Below, in pieces: positions 25,203 through 32,879 of a stretch of 64,000 nucleotides of DNA; position 1 is the first letter of the stretch, and each line of letters starts with the position of its first letter. The notes beneath the pieces are model-generated. The model did not search any database. It was not told the DNA's origin and saw only the letters and a list, made by a program, of their open reading frames with translations. A program made the translations under genes and the position numbers. The stretch is from an uncultured Alistipes sp. (GTDB taxonomy: Bacteria > Bacteroidota > Bacteroidia > Bacteroidales > UBA932). The DNA is taken from contig URSC01000009.1 in the NCBI GenBank assembly GCA_900550465.1, positions 38,901-102,900 of the forward strand, written 5' to 3'.

Positions 25203-28200
25203 ATGAAAAGAATATTCTGTCTGATCGCATCGGCCGCGCTGGCTCTGTCAGCCGCAGTGCAGCTCCATGCTGCCGCGTCCGCCGGTGACACCCCCCTGTG
25301 GATGAGATATCCTGCCATCTCCCCTGACGGCAGCAAGATCGCATTCTCATATCAGGGCGACATCTACTATGTTCCCGCCGCCGGAGGCGAGGCCGTAAGG
25401 CTCACCACCACCGCGGACTACGACACCCAGCCTGTCTGGTCCCCTGACGGCCGGACCATCGCCTTCGCTTCCGACCGTTTCGGAGGCATGGACATCTTCA
25501 CTGTCGGCATCGAGGGAGGCAAGGCCGTCCGCCTGACCACCCACTCGGGAGTCGAGACCCCTCTGGCATTCTCCCCCGACGGCCAGTGGATCTACTTCTC
25601 GGCCGCCATCCAGGACCCCGCCTCCAGCGCCCTGTGGTCCGGTTCCTGGCTAACCGAGCTCTACCGCATTCCCGTCACGGGAGGCCGTCCCGAGCAGATA
25701 GCCGCCAACCCTATCTGCTCCGTCAGCTTCGACACCGACGGGAAGTCCTTCCTCTACTACGACCGCACCGGCAGCGAGAGCATCTGGCGCAAGCACCACA
25801 CCTCCTCCGTTGCCCGCAACATCTTCTATTACAATGCAGCTGACGGCACCCATACCCAGATCACCGTCAACCCCGGCGAGGACCGCGACCCTATCTTCAC
25901 CGCTCCCGGCCAGATGGTATTCCTCAGCGAGCGTGACGGAGGCTCCTTCAACGTCTACTCCGCAGCCGTGGACGACGCTGAGAACGCCACCGCCCTCACC
26001 CATTTTACCAAGCATCCCGTAAGATTCCTGACACGCGCCGACAACGGTACCCTCTGCTTCTCCTACCACGGTGAGATCTACACCCTCACCCCCGGAGCCG
26101 AGCCCGCAAAGGTCGATGTCAGCATCCTCAACGACAACCTCAACCGTACTTCCGACCTCCGCCTGACCAGCGTAGACGAGATAGCGATATCCGCTGACGG
26201 CGAGGAAGTGGCCCTCATCAGCCGCGGCGAAGTGTTCGCCACCACCGGCGAGTACGGCACTACCAGACAGATTACCCATACCGCAGCAGCGGAGGAAGGC
26301 CTTACCGTCTCCCCCGACGGCAGCATGATCGTCTACGCCTCCGAGCGCACCGGACGCTGGAACCTCTACAAGGCCACCCTCGGCCGGGAGGACGACCTGC
26401 ATTTTGCCTACGCCACCCTCATCAATGAGGAGCCTCTCCTGAACGATGAGAACGCCGAGCGCAGCTGGCCCTCATTCTCCCCTGACGGCAAGGAGATAGC
26501 CTTCATCGAGGACCGCCACATCCTCAAGGTCCTCAACCTGGAGAGCGGCAAGGTGCGCCAGATCACCGACGGCACCCAGAACTACGGGGAGTTCGAGTAC
26601 GACTGGTCCCCTGACAGCAAGTGGTTCACCCTCACCTTCACCACCAACCGCCATTATCCCTACGACGACATAGGCATCGTATCCGCCTCAGGCGACATGA
26701 AGATCCACAACATCACCAACAGCGGCTACATCGACGGCTCGCCCCAGTGGGTGATGGACGGCAATGCGGTAATCTTCATCTCCGACCGCCTCGGTATGCG
26801 CTCGCACGCCTCCTGGGGCAGCCAGAACGACGTGTACATCGCGTTCATGAACCGTCAGGCCTATGAGGAGTTCAATATGAGCGAGGAGGAGCATGCCCTC
26901 TACAAGGAGAAGAAGGAAGCCGCCGAAAAGGCTGAGAAAGAGGCTGAGGAGGCCAAGGCCGCCAAGGGCTCCAAGGGAAAGAAGGGCAAGAAGGACAATG
27001 CCCCCGAGGAGGATGACGCCAAGGCCTCCAAGGACATCGTCATCGAGCTGGACGGTCTTGAGGACCGCGTGGTGCGCCTCACCCCCATGTCCTCCAACCT
27101 CGCCGGAGCGGCCATGACCTCCGACGGAGAGACCCTCTACTTCCTCAGTTCCTTCGAGAAAGGCCTCGACCTCTGGCAGCTCGAGCCCCGCACAGGCAGC
27201 ATCTCCCTGCTGAAGAAGGGTATGTCCTACGGATCCCTCGTATGGGGCAAGGATGAGAAGATCCTCTACATCCTCGGCCGCCGTCCCCAGGCCATGAACA
27301 TGGGCAGCAAGCAGATAGAGCCCATCGACTTCAATATGCGGATGGAACTGGACCGCGCAGCCGAGCGGGCATACATGTTCGACCATGTCTTCAAGCAGGA
27401 GGAGCGCAAGTTCTACACCGACACCTACCACGGAGTGGACCTGCCCCAGCTGCAGAAGGACTATGAGCCGTTCCTGGCACATATCAACAACAACTACGAC
27501 TTCACCGACATGCTGTCCGAGATACTCGGCGAGCTCAATGTCTCCCACACCGGCGGACGCTACGGCGGCATCGCAGCCGACAAGGTGACTCCCGAGCTTG
27601 GTCTGCTTTTCGACCTCAGCTACACCGGTGACGGTCTTAGGATAGACGAGGTGCTCGAGAACGGTCCCTTCGACATCATCGCCTCCAAAGTCAAGGCCGG
27701 CGACATCCTAGAGAAGATCGACGGACAGGCCATCAACGCCGGGCAGGACGGGTTCCCTCTGATCAACGGCAAGCAGGGCGAGTACACCCTCTTCACCTTC
27801 AGCGACCCCGCCACCGGCGAAAGCTGGGAGGAAGTGGCCAGGCCCATCTCCCGCGGCGCACAGAACGAGCTGCTGTACCAGAGATGGATCAGGAGCCGCG
27901 CAGAGCTGGTGGACAGCCTCTCGGGAGGACGCCTCGGCTATGTGCACATCCGCTCCATGGGCGACGGCAGCTACCGTGACGTCTATGCTGACGTGCTCGG
28001 CAAGTACAACCTCAAGGACGGCATCGTCATCGACATCCGCTACAACGGAGGCGGCCGCCTGCACGAGGACGTCGAGATCCTCTTCAGCGGCGAGAAATAC
28101 CTGGAACAGGTAATCCAGGGCACCATCGTCTGCGACATGCCCTCGCGCCGCTACAACAAGCACTCCATCATGGTCGTATGCGAGGCCTGCTATTCCAATG

Positions 28201-28499
28201 CACACGGAACTCCCTGGGTCTACCAGCACCAGGGCCTCGGCTCAGTGGTCGGTATGCCCGTACCCGGCACCATGACCTCCGTGAACTGGGAAACCCTCCA
28301 GGATCCTACGATAGTCTTCGGTATCCCCGTTGTAGGCTACCGCACCAAGGAGGGCACCTATCTCGAGAACTCTCAGCTGGAGCCCGACTTCCTCGTCCGC
28401 AACAAGGCTGAGGAGGTGGTCAATGGCCGCGACGAGCAGATCGAGGTGGCAGTACGCGAGCTGCTCAAGCAGATAGACGCCGACACAGACCGATGGTAA
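25203..28499 (+). CDS. Tricorn-like S41 peptidase with beta-propeller and PDZ domains
   Basis: This 1098-residue secreted protein has a signal peptide (residues 1-~26). Two WD40/PD40 beta-propellers follow (~30-310 and ~330-700, repeated SPDG.IAF blades), with a highly charged Lys/Glu/Ala loop at ~563-605 inside the second. Next come a helical region, a PDZ domain (~790-860) and an S41/tricorn catalytic domain. The nucleophile is expected in CYSNAHGTPW near residue 996. Archaeal tricorn degrades peptides released by larger proteases; the Bacteroidetes homologues are periplasmic or envelope enzymes whose substrates are unknown. It starts 28 bp after prmA. Confidence 0.88.
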   Translation: MKRIFCLIASAALALSAAVQLHAAASAGDTPLWMRYPAISPDGSKIAFSYQGDIYYVPAAGGEAVRLTTTADYDTQPVWSPDGRTIAFASDRFGGMDIFTVGIEGGKAVRLTTHSGVETPLAFSPDGQWIYFSAAIQDPASSALWSGSWLTELYRIPVTGGRPEQIAANPICSVSFDTDGKSFLYYDRTGSESIWRKHHTSSVARNIFYYNAADGTHTQITVNPGEDRDPIFTAPGQMVFLSERDGGSFNVYSAAVDDAENATALTHFTKHPVRFLTRADNGTLCFSYHGEIYTLTPGAEPAKVDVSILNDNLNRTSDLRLTSVDEIAISADGEEVALISRGEVFATTGEYGTTRQITHTAAAEEGLTVSPDGSMIVYASERTGRWNLYKATLGREDDLHFAYATLINEEPLLNDENAERSWPSFSPDGKEIAFIEDRHILKVLNLESGKVRQITDGTQNYGEFEYDWSPDSKWFTLTFTTNRHYPYDDIGIVSASGDMKIHNITNSGYIDGSPQWVMDGNAVIFISDRLGMRSHASWGSQNDVYIAFMNRQAYEEFNMSEEEHALYKEKKEAAEKAEKEAEEAKAAKGSKGKKGKKDNAPEEDDAKASKDIVIELDGLEDRVVRLTPMSSNLAGAAMTSDGETLYFLSSFEKGLDLWQLEPRTGSISLLKKGMSYGSLVWGKDEKILYILGRRPQAMNMGSKQIEPIDFNMRMELDRAAERAYMFDHVFKQEERKFYTDTYHGVDLPQLQKDYEPFLAHINNNYDFTDMLSEILGELNVSHTGGRYGGIAADKVTPELGLLFDLSYTGDGLRIDEVLENGPFDIIASKVKAGDILEKIDGQAINAGQDGFPLINGKQGEYTLFTFSDPATGESWEEVARPISRGAQNELLYQRWIRSRAELVDSLSGGRLGYVHIRSMGDGSYRDVYADVLGKYNLKDGIVIDIRYNGGGRLHEDVEILFSGEKYLEQVIQGTIVCDMPSRRYNKHSIMVVCEACYSNAHGTPWVYQHQGLGSVVGMPVPGTMTSVNWETLQDPTIVFGIPVVGYRTKEGTYLENSQLEPDFLVRNKAEEVVNGRDEQIEVAVRELLKQIDADTDRW

Positions 28500-28523
28500 T
28501 ATTAAAATATTAAAGAAAAATAC

Positions 28524-28531
28524 TATCTTTG
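28524..28531 (+). promoter_or_regulatory. Promoter -7 box for tRNA-Leu
   Basis: TATCTTTG lies 20 bp before the mature tRNA 5' end; no -33 TTTG is evident. Confidence 0.6.
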
Positions 28532-28557
28532 CGCCCGCAGTCCGAAAAACTGCGGGC
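28532..28557 (+). other. Leader hairpin overlapping the tRNA acceptor strand
   Basis: GCCCGCAGT (28533-28541) pairs perfectly with ACTGCGGGC (28549-28557) around a 7-nt loop. The right arm includes the first six bases of the mature tRNA. The leader octamer CGCCCGCA (28532-28539) is also an exact copy of the tRNA 3' end plus discriminator (28626-28633). An unprocessed precursor could therefore fold in two ways. Confidence 0.8.
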
Positions 28558-28633
28558 GTGTTGTAATTGGTAGCCAAGCCAGACTTAGGATCTGGTGCCG
28601 CAAGGCGTGGGGGTTCGAGTCCCCCCGCCCGCA
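28552..28633 (+). tRNA. tRNA-Leu (anticodon UAG)
   Basis: The 82-nt cloverleaf has acceptor arms GCGGGCG and CGCCCGC, and anticodon stem CCAGA/TCTGG around loop CTTAGGA, giving anticodon TAG. It has a class II variable arm (TGCCGCAAGGCG), T arm GGGGGTTCGAGTCCCCC and discriminator A. CCA is not encoded. It reads CUA and probably other CUN codons. It is followed by a hairpin terminator. Confidence 0.95.
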
Positions 28634-28640
28634 CAAGGGG

Positions 28641-28670
28641 ACAGAGGCCGGACATCCGACCTCTGTTTTC
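28641..28670 (+). terminator. Terminator of the tRNA-Leu transcript
   Basis: ACAGAGG...CCTCTGT stem with inner CGGA/TCCG pairing, followed by TTTTC. Confidence 0.75.
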
Positions 28671-28718
28671 GTTAGATTGACACATTCCGCTTTTTGACAC
28701 ATAACCATCAGAAAAAAC

Positions 28719-28749
28719 ATTGCTTTTCCAAAATATTTTCTTACTTTTG
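28719..28749 (+). promoter_or_regulatory. Promoter of a short transcript or leader
   Basis: ATTG (28719-28722), a 19-bp spacer and TACTTTTG (28742-28749) form a good promoter. The predicted start, near 28754, coincides with the left arm of an inverted repeat whose other arm covers the start codon at 28893. Confidence 0.65.
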
Positions 28750-28753
28750 CAAA

Positions 28754-28822
28754 GTCATATTGGAATGACTATAGTAAAATAAGGCGGGCATCTATCCCTA
28801 AATGGATGTCCGCTTTTGTTTT
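28754..28822 (+). ncRNA. Candidate small leader RNA with mini-ORF and intrinsic terminator
   Basis: From the predicted start the RNA reads GTCATATTGGA, then a 5-codon ORF (MTIVK, 28765-28782), then one base later a 9-bp stem GCGGGCATC/GATGTCCGC (28784-28792 and 28805-28813), and finally TTTTGTTTT. This gives a terminated RNA of about 68 nt. If transcription passes the terminator it reaches the 45-codon ORF at 28893. The leader's first 11 nt are exactly complementary to 28887-28897 around that ORF's ATG. I do not recognise it as a known RNA family. Confidence 0.45.
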
Positions 28823-28892
28823 GACAGACTACCGAGGGGAGGTACTTGTACGAGGAGCCAATTGTTCTACACTATAGTTTATTTAATCCAAT

Positions 28893-29030
28893 ATGACAAA
28901 AAGAACAGATTGCAGACTCGTGATAGTTTCCATCAGGGTGGAGATTGTCAGGCTTGTCAGAATCAAGGCGTACAAGCGCATAAGATTCGGCAAGATTGAG
29001 CGGGTAAGAAGTCATTTCAGGCGGTATTAG
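28893..29030 (+). CDS. Small highly basic protein, 45 residues, unrecognised
   Basis: The ORF MTKRTDCR...HFRRY has 45 codons and is strongly basic, with alternating hydrophobic and charged residues (for example VSIRVEIVRLVRIKAY), as expected for one or two beta strands. The ATG is preceded by an AT-rich stretch, common at Bacteroidetes starts. A promoter, mini-ORF and terminator lie upstream at 28719-28822. I have the impression that similar short basic ORFs ending in RSH-RR motifs occur elsewhere in Bacteroidales, but I cannot verify this here. It could bind nucleic acid; no function is claimed. The remaining bases to 29100 hold nothing recognisable. Confidence 0.5.
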   Translation: MTKRTDCRLVIVSIRVEIVRLVRIKAYKRIRFGKIERVRSHFRRY

Positions 29031-29100
29031 GGAACTGACTGATTGATTTGCCCCGCGCCGATAACGGCACTCTATCCTATCCCCTCGGTTTTTCACTTGG

Positions 29101-30963
29101 CTAGAACGGGAAGAGGAGCGGCAGGACGAAGACCATGACTACGCCCATGATGATCTGGAGGGGCAGTCCGACCTTGATATAATCCATGAATGTATATTGG
29201 CCTGCGGGCATCACCAGCGCGTTGGGCGGGGTGGAGAAAGGCGAGGCGAAGCACATGCTGGCGGCTACGGTCACTCCGAAAAGCAGGGGCACCGGGCTGA
29301 TGCCCACCTGCACGGCGCAGGTCAGGGCGATGGGCGCCATCAGCACGGCCGTCACCGTATTGCTTATGAACATGGTCATCAGGGAGGTGGTAAAATAGAT
29401 ACCGGCCATCAGGATATAGGGATTGGAGCCCAGACCGCCCACGAGCGCACCTGAAATCATCGCTGACACTCCCGTCTTCTCGAGAGCCAGCGACATCGGC
29501 ATCATACCGGCGAACAGCACCACCGTCTCCCAGTTTATCGTCTTGTAGGCCGCCTCCACACTGCGGAAACAGCCGGTCAGTATCATCAGAACCGCAGCTA
29601 TAAGCACTGCCGTCACCGGCTCCACCGGAATGAAATCGAATACCATCACGGCTATCATCAACACCATTATCAGACCGGCTACCGGAGCCTTGTAGTCCAG
29701 CGTGACCTTGGCCGCCTGCTCCATCGGCTGCCCGAGCACCACCCAGTCGGCGTCCTCGCGGCTGAGCCTTCCGATATCCCCCCAGGCGCCCTGCACCAGC
29801 AGCACGTCTCCCCCGTGGAGCTTTTCCCGCCCCAGGTCATGCAGGATATATTCCTTCTTGCGCCGGATACCCAGGACATTGACATTGAACTTGTCCCTGA
29901 AGCCCGCATCCTTGACCGTGCGGCCCACGATACCGGAGGACGGCATCAGCACTATCTCGGCTATACCTATGTCGTAGAAATCCATTGTCCCGGCGTTGCC
30001 CGAACCCGGAGCCGTTTCCACCGAGTGATCGTCCATCATCTCGAGGACATAGTCGGCCGCGAAACGGGTCACATCCTCCACCTTGCCGGAGACATACAGC
30101 ACGTCGCCATACTGAAAGACAGTATCCGAGGAGGCCAGTTTCTGCGTCACGGTCTTGAGGAAACGGTGCTGGGAGCCCTCCCCGCGGCGCACCTCCATCA
30201 GATTGAGGCCGTAGCGGTTGCGCAGGTCCAGGTCCACCACCGTCTTGCCCTCCACCTGAGAGAGGGCCGTGGCCTTGAGGCGGAAGAGATTGTCCGCCAG
30301 ACTGTACTCCTTGACCAGCTGGCTGAGGGACTTGCCCGAGACGGCCCGGTCGTCCTTCTTTCCTTTTTCTGACAGGAAAATCCTGGTGAGCGGCAGCAGC
30401 ACCAGCACACCGACAGCCACGCACACCAGGCCCACCGGCAGGAAGGAGAAGAACCCGAGCGGCTCATATCCGGCTGCGGTGAGAGTGTCCTGAATGATAA
30501 GGTTCGGGGGAGTACCGATCAGGGTCATCATTCCTCCCATACTGCTGGCAAAGGCCAGGGGCATGAGCAGCCGGCCCGAATTCACCCCGGCGCCGGCGGC
30601 CAGGCTCACCACTATCGGCAGCATCAGGGCGACCGTACCCGTATTGCTCACGAAAGCTCCTATGGCGGAGGTTACGAGCATGACCAGCAGAAACAGCCGG
30701 GTCTCGCTCTTGCCGGCCAGTTTCAGAATCCTGGAGCTTATCATCTTGGCCAGTCCTGTCTGGAAGATGGCGCCGCCCACGATGAACAGGCCGGCCATCA
30801 TGATTACCACCGAGTTGGAGAAGCCGGAAAGTGCCTCGGCCGGCGTAAGTATCTGAAAGATCAGCAAAGCGATGAGCGCACACAGGGCCACTATGTCCGA
30901 ACGGACCTTCCCCCAGACGAAGAATACGACCGAGAGACCCAGGATGATGAGAGTTGCAAGCAT
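29101..30963 (-). CDS. SLC13/DASS-type anion permease with two RCK-C (TrkA-C) domains
   Basis: This 620-residue integral membrane protein has the CitMHS/SLC13 fold in two halves (helices at ~1-200 and ~410-620) separated by a soluble region of ~200 residues that holds two TrkA-C domains (~215-305 and ~320-400). Conserved pore-hairpin motifs include SNTGTVALMLP (~105) and SNTVTAVLMAPIA in the second half. Relatives transport sulfate, dicarboxylates or other anions with sodium; the substrate is unassigned. The TrkA-C pair suggests ligand gating. It is monocistronic and convergent to the small ORF; a terminator-bounded aminotransferase gene lies upstream. Confidence 0.9.
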   Translation of the reverse strand: MLATLIILGLSVVFFVWGKVRSDIVALCALIALLIFQILTPAEALSGFSNSVVIMMAGLFIVGGAIFQTGLAKMISSRILKLAGKSETRLFLLVMLVTSAIGAFVSNTGTVALMLPIVVSLAAGAGVNSGRLLMPLAFASSMGGMMTLIGTPPNLIIQDTLTAAGYEPLGFFSFLPVGLVCVAVGVLVLLPLTRIFLSEKGKKDDRAVSGKSLSQLVKEYSLADNLFRLKATALSQVEGKTVVDLDLRNRYGLNLMEVRRGEGSQHRFLKTVTQKLASSDTVFQYGDVLYVSGKVEDVTRFAADYVLEMMDDHSVETAPGSGNAGTMDFYDIGIAEIVLMPSSGIVGRTVKDAGFRDKFNVNVLGIRRKKEYILHDLGREKLHGGDVLLVQGAWGDIGRLSREDADWVVLGQPMEQAAKVTLDYKAPVAGLIMVLMIAVMVFDFIPVEPVTAVLIAAVLMILTGCFRSVEAAYKTINWETVVLFAGMMPMSLALEKTGVSAMISGALVGGLGSNPYILMAGIYFTTSLMTMFISNTVTAVLMAPIALTCAVQVGISPVPLLFGVTVAASMCFASPFSTPPNALVMPAGQYTFMDYIKVGLPLQIIMGVVMVFVLPLLFPF

Positions 30964-30995
30964 AGGTCAGGAGTTTGGTTTCCAGGCACAAATTT

Positions 30996-31032
30996 AATAA
31001 AAAAGCCGCAACCGGACAAGTCGGCTGCGGCT
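30996..31032 (-). terminator. Intrinsic terminator of the aminotransferase gene
   Basis: On the minus strand an 11-bp stem (AGCCGCAGCCG with CGGTTGCGGCT, one wobble) is followed by TTTTTTATT. It begins about 33 bases after the aminotransferase stop. Confidence 0.85.
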
Positions 31033-31065
31033 CTGTTGCACACCTTGTTCCAAGGCGTATGGAAA

Positions 31066-32256
31066 CTACTTGCCCATCAGCTTTCTGATGGCGTTGGCCA
31101 GCCTCTTCACGCCCTCCAGCATATCCTCGTCGGATACGTAGGAGAAGTTCAGACGCAGGGTGTTCTGGCCCTTGCCGTCGCAGAAGAACACCTCGCCGAT
31201 GACGAAGGCCACGTTCTCCTTGATGGCGATGTCGAACAGGTCGCGTGCGTCCAGACCCTCGGGCATGGTCAGCAGCAGGAAGAGACCTCCGTCGGGACGG
31301 GTCCAGGTAACGCCCTCAGGCATGTACTCGGTCAGGTACTGGTGCATCAGGTCCCTCTTGTGACGGTAGAGGTCAATGGTCTTCTGGAGGTTCCTGTCGT
31401 AGTAGCCTTTCTCCATGTAGCGGGCGGCCACCTCCTGGTTGAAGATAGGGGTGCAGAGGTCGGCGGACTGCTTGGCCACGATGAGACGGTCGATAATCTC
31501 CTTCGGTGCGAGCACCCAGCCCAGGCGGAAACCGGGCACGAATGTCTTCGAGAATGTGCCGAGCAGCACCACTCTCTCGGGAGCCATCGAGTACATGGTC
31601 GGGTATGATTCACCCTCATAGCGGAGCTCCTTGTAGGGGCTGTCCTCGATGATGATCAGGTCGTGCTTGCGGGCTACGTCGATGATCTCCTGACGCCTCT
31701 TGACATCCATTGTCACGCCAGTAGGGTTCTGGAAGTCAGGGATGGCATAGATGAACTTGGGCTTCTGTCCCACAGCGCAGAGAGCGGATACCACAGCCTC
31801 GGCCTCCTCGTCGTGACGGATGCCTACGGGACGTCCCTGATATGACCAGATGGCCTGGAGAGCGCCCAGATAAGAGGGCAGACCGCAGAGGACGGTGTCA
31901 CCGGGATTGATGAAAATCCTGGAAATCAGGTCGAGAGCCTGCTGGGAAGCGGTGGTGATGAGGATGTTCTCGATGTCCACCTTCACGCCTTCCTTCTCGT
32001 ACTTCCTGGCAATCTGTTTTCTCAGGGCCACGCTGCCCTCTGTCGAGCCGTACTGGAGAATCTGTGCGGGCTTCTCGTTCATCAGCTCGTTCATGATCTC
32101 CTTGAGGTCGTCCACGGGGAAAGTGACTGCGTTGGGGAAACCACCGCCGAAAGAAATGATTTCAGGCCTGTTGGCCACGTTCAGGAGGTCGCGGATAGCG
32201 GACCTTCTCATGCTCTTGGCATTGTCGGAAAGGTAATTGATAATATCAAGTGCCAT
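31066..32256 (-). CDS. PLP-dependent class I/II aminotransferase (LysN / 2-aminoadipate type)
   Basis: This 396-residue fold-type I aminotransferase resembles the MocR/LysN branch without the helix-turn-helix domain. Features are SFGGGFPNAVTFP near 35, the ITTASQQALDL cofactor-binding region near 100, PDFQNPTG near 175, DSPYKELRYEG near 210 and the Schiff-base lysine in GTFSKTFVPGFRLGW near 240. Such enzymes act on 2-aminoadipate, branched or aromatic amino acids; specificity is not readable. I use the ATG at 32256; an earlier in-frame ATG at 32289 lies only 13 bp after the promoter -7 box. Confidence 0.88.
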   Translation of the reverse strand: MALDIINYLSDNAKSMRRSAIRDLLNVANRPEIISFGGGFPNAVTFPVDDLKEIMNELMNEKPAQILQYGSTEGSVALRKQIARKYEKEGVKVDIENILITTASQQALDLISRIFINPGDTVLCGLPSYLGALQAIWSYQGRPVGIRHDEEAEAVVSALCAVGQKPKFIYAIPDFQNPTGVTMDVKRRQEIIDVARKHDLIIIEDSPYKELRYEGESYPTMYSMAPERVVLLGTFSKTFVPGFRLGWVLAPKEIIDRLIVAKQSADLCTPIFNQEVAARYMEKGYYDRNLQKTIDLYRHKRDLMHQYLTEYMPEGVTWTRPDGGLFLLLTMPEGLDARDLFDIAIKENVAFVIGEVFFCDGKGQNTLRLNFSYVSDEDMLEGVKRLANAIRKLMGK

Positions 32257-32301
32257 AGTTAGTGTTTTATTGTATTTGTTAAATTCCAAATTTCTGACCT
32301 A

Positions 32302-32332
32302 CAAATTTACGAAAATTGTTATTAAAAACAAA
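32302..32332 (-). promoter_or_regulatory. Complete promoter for the aminotransferase gene
   Basis: Minus strand: TTTG (32329-32332), 19-bp spacer, TAAATTTG (32302-32309). The leader is about 40 nt. Confidence 0.78.
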
Positions 32333-32379
32333 GCATGACTTCAAATTTTTAAGAACAACTGCATTTCCAAAATTATTAT

Positions 32380-32387
32380 TAACTTTG
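32380..32387 (+). promoter_or_regulatory. Promoter -7 box for queD
   Basis: TAACTTTG on the plus strand, 28 bp before queD; the -33 motif is not clear. Confidence 0.55.
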
Positions 32388-32415
32388 GAAGTTTATCTTA
32401 CACGTTACAGATACT

Positions 32416-32859
32416 ATGCCAACACTGAGACTGACCAAAGAATTCCGCTTCGAGGGAGCACATGCCCTCACCGGCTACGACGGAAAATGCAGGCACATCC
32501 ACGGCCACTCCTATATACTATATGTGACCGTCAAGGGTACCCCGTCCAATCCCGACGGAACGCCCAAGTCCGGCATGCTGATTGATTTCACCGACCTCAA
32601 GCGGATTGTAAACGACCATATTATCGATATCTACGACCACGCCCTAATCCTGCGGGACTCCGCCCCTCTGGCGGCTGAGATTACCGAGGCGTATCAGAGA
32701 GTGATTACCGTCCCCTTCCAGCCCACCTGCGAGAATCTCATCCTGCATTTTGCCGACATCATCCGCGGCCAGCTGCCCGCCGGAGTACACCTGCACTCGC
32801 TCCGCCTGCACGAGACCGCGACCTCCTACGTGGAGTGGTTCGAGTCCGACAACGAATAA
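32416..32859 (+). CDS. queD: 6-carboxy-5,6,7,8-tetrahydropterin synthase (QueD family)
   Basis: This 147-residue T-fold enzyme converts dihydroneopterin triphosphate to 6-carboxytetrahydropterin in queuosine synthesis. The zinc-binding histidines are visible in FEGAHAL (~14) and HIHGHSY (~27-33), with a catalytic Cys in KCRHIH. The downstream LRLHETATSYVEW motif contains the conserved Glu. Length is in range for the 6-pyruvoyl-tetrahydropterin synthase family. polA starts 20 bp later and may be cotranscribed. Confidence 0.9.
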   Translation: MPTLRLTKEFRFEGAHALTGYDGKCRHIHGHSYILYVTVKGTPSNPDGTPKSGMLIDFTDLKRIVNDHIIDIYDHALILRDSAPLAAEITEAYQRVITVPFQPTCENLILHFADIIRGQLPAGVHLHSLRLHETATSYVEWFESDNE

Positions 32860-32879
32860 CCCCAACCTAAGGACACGCC

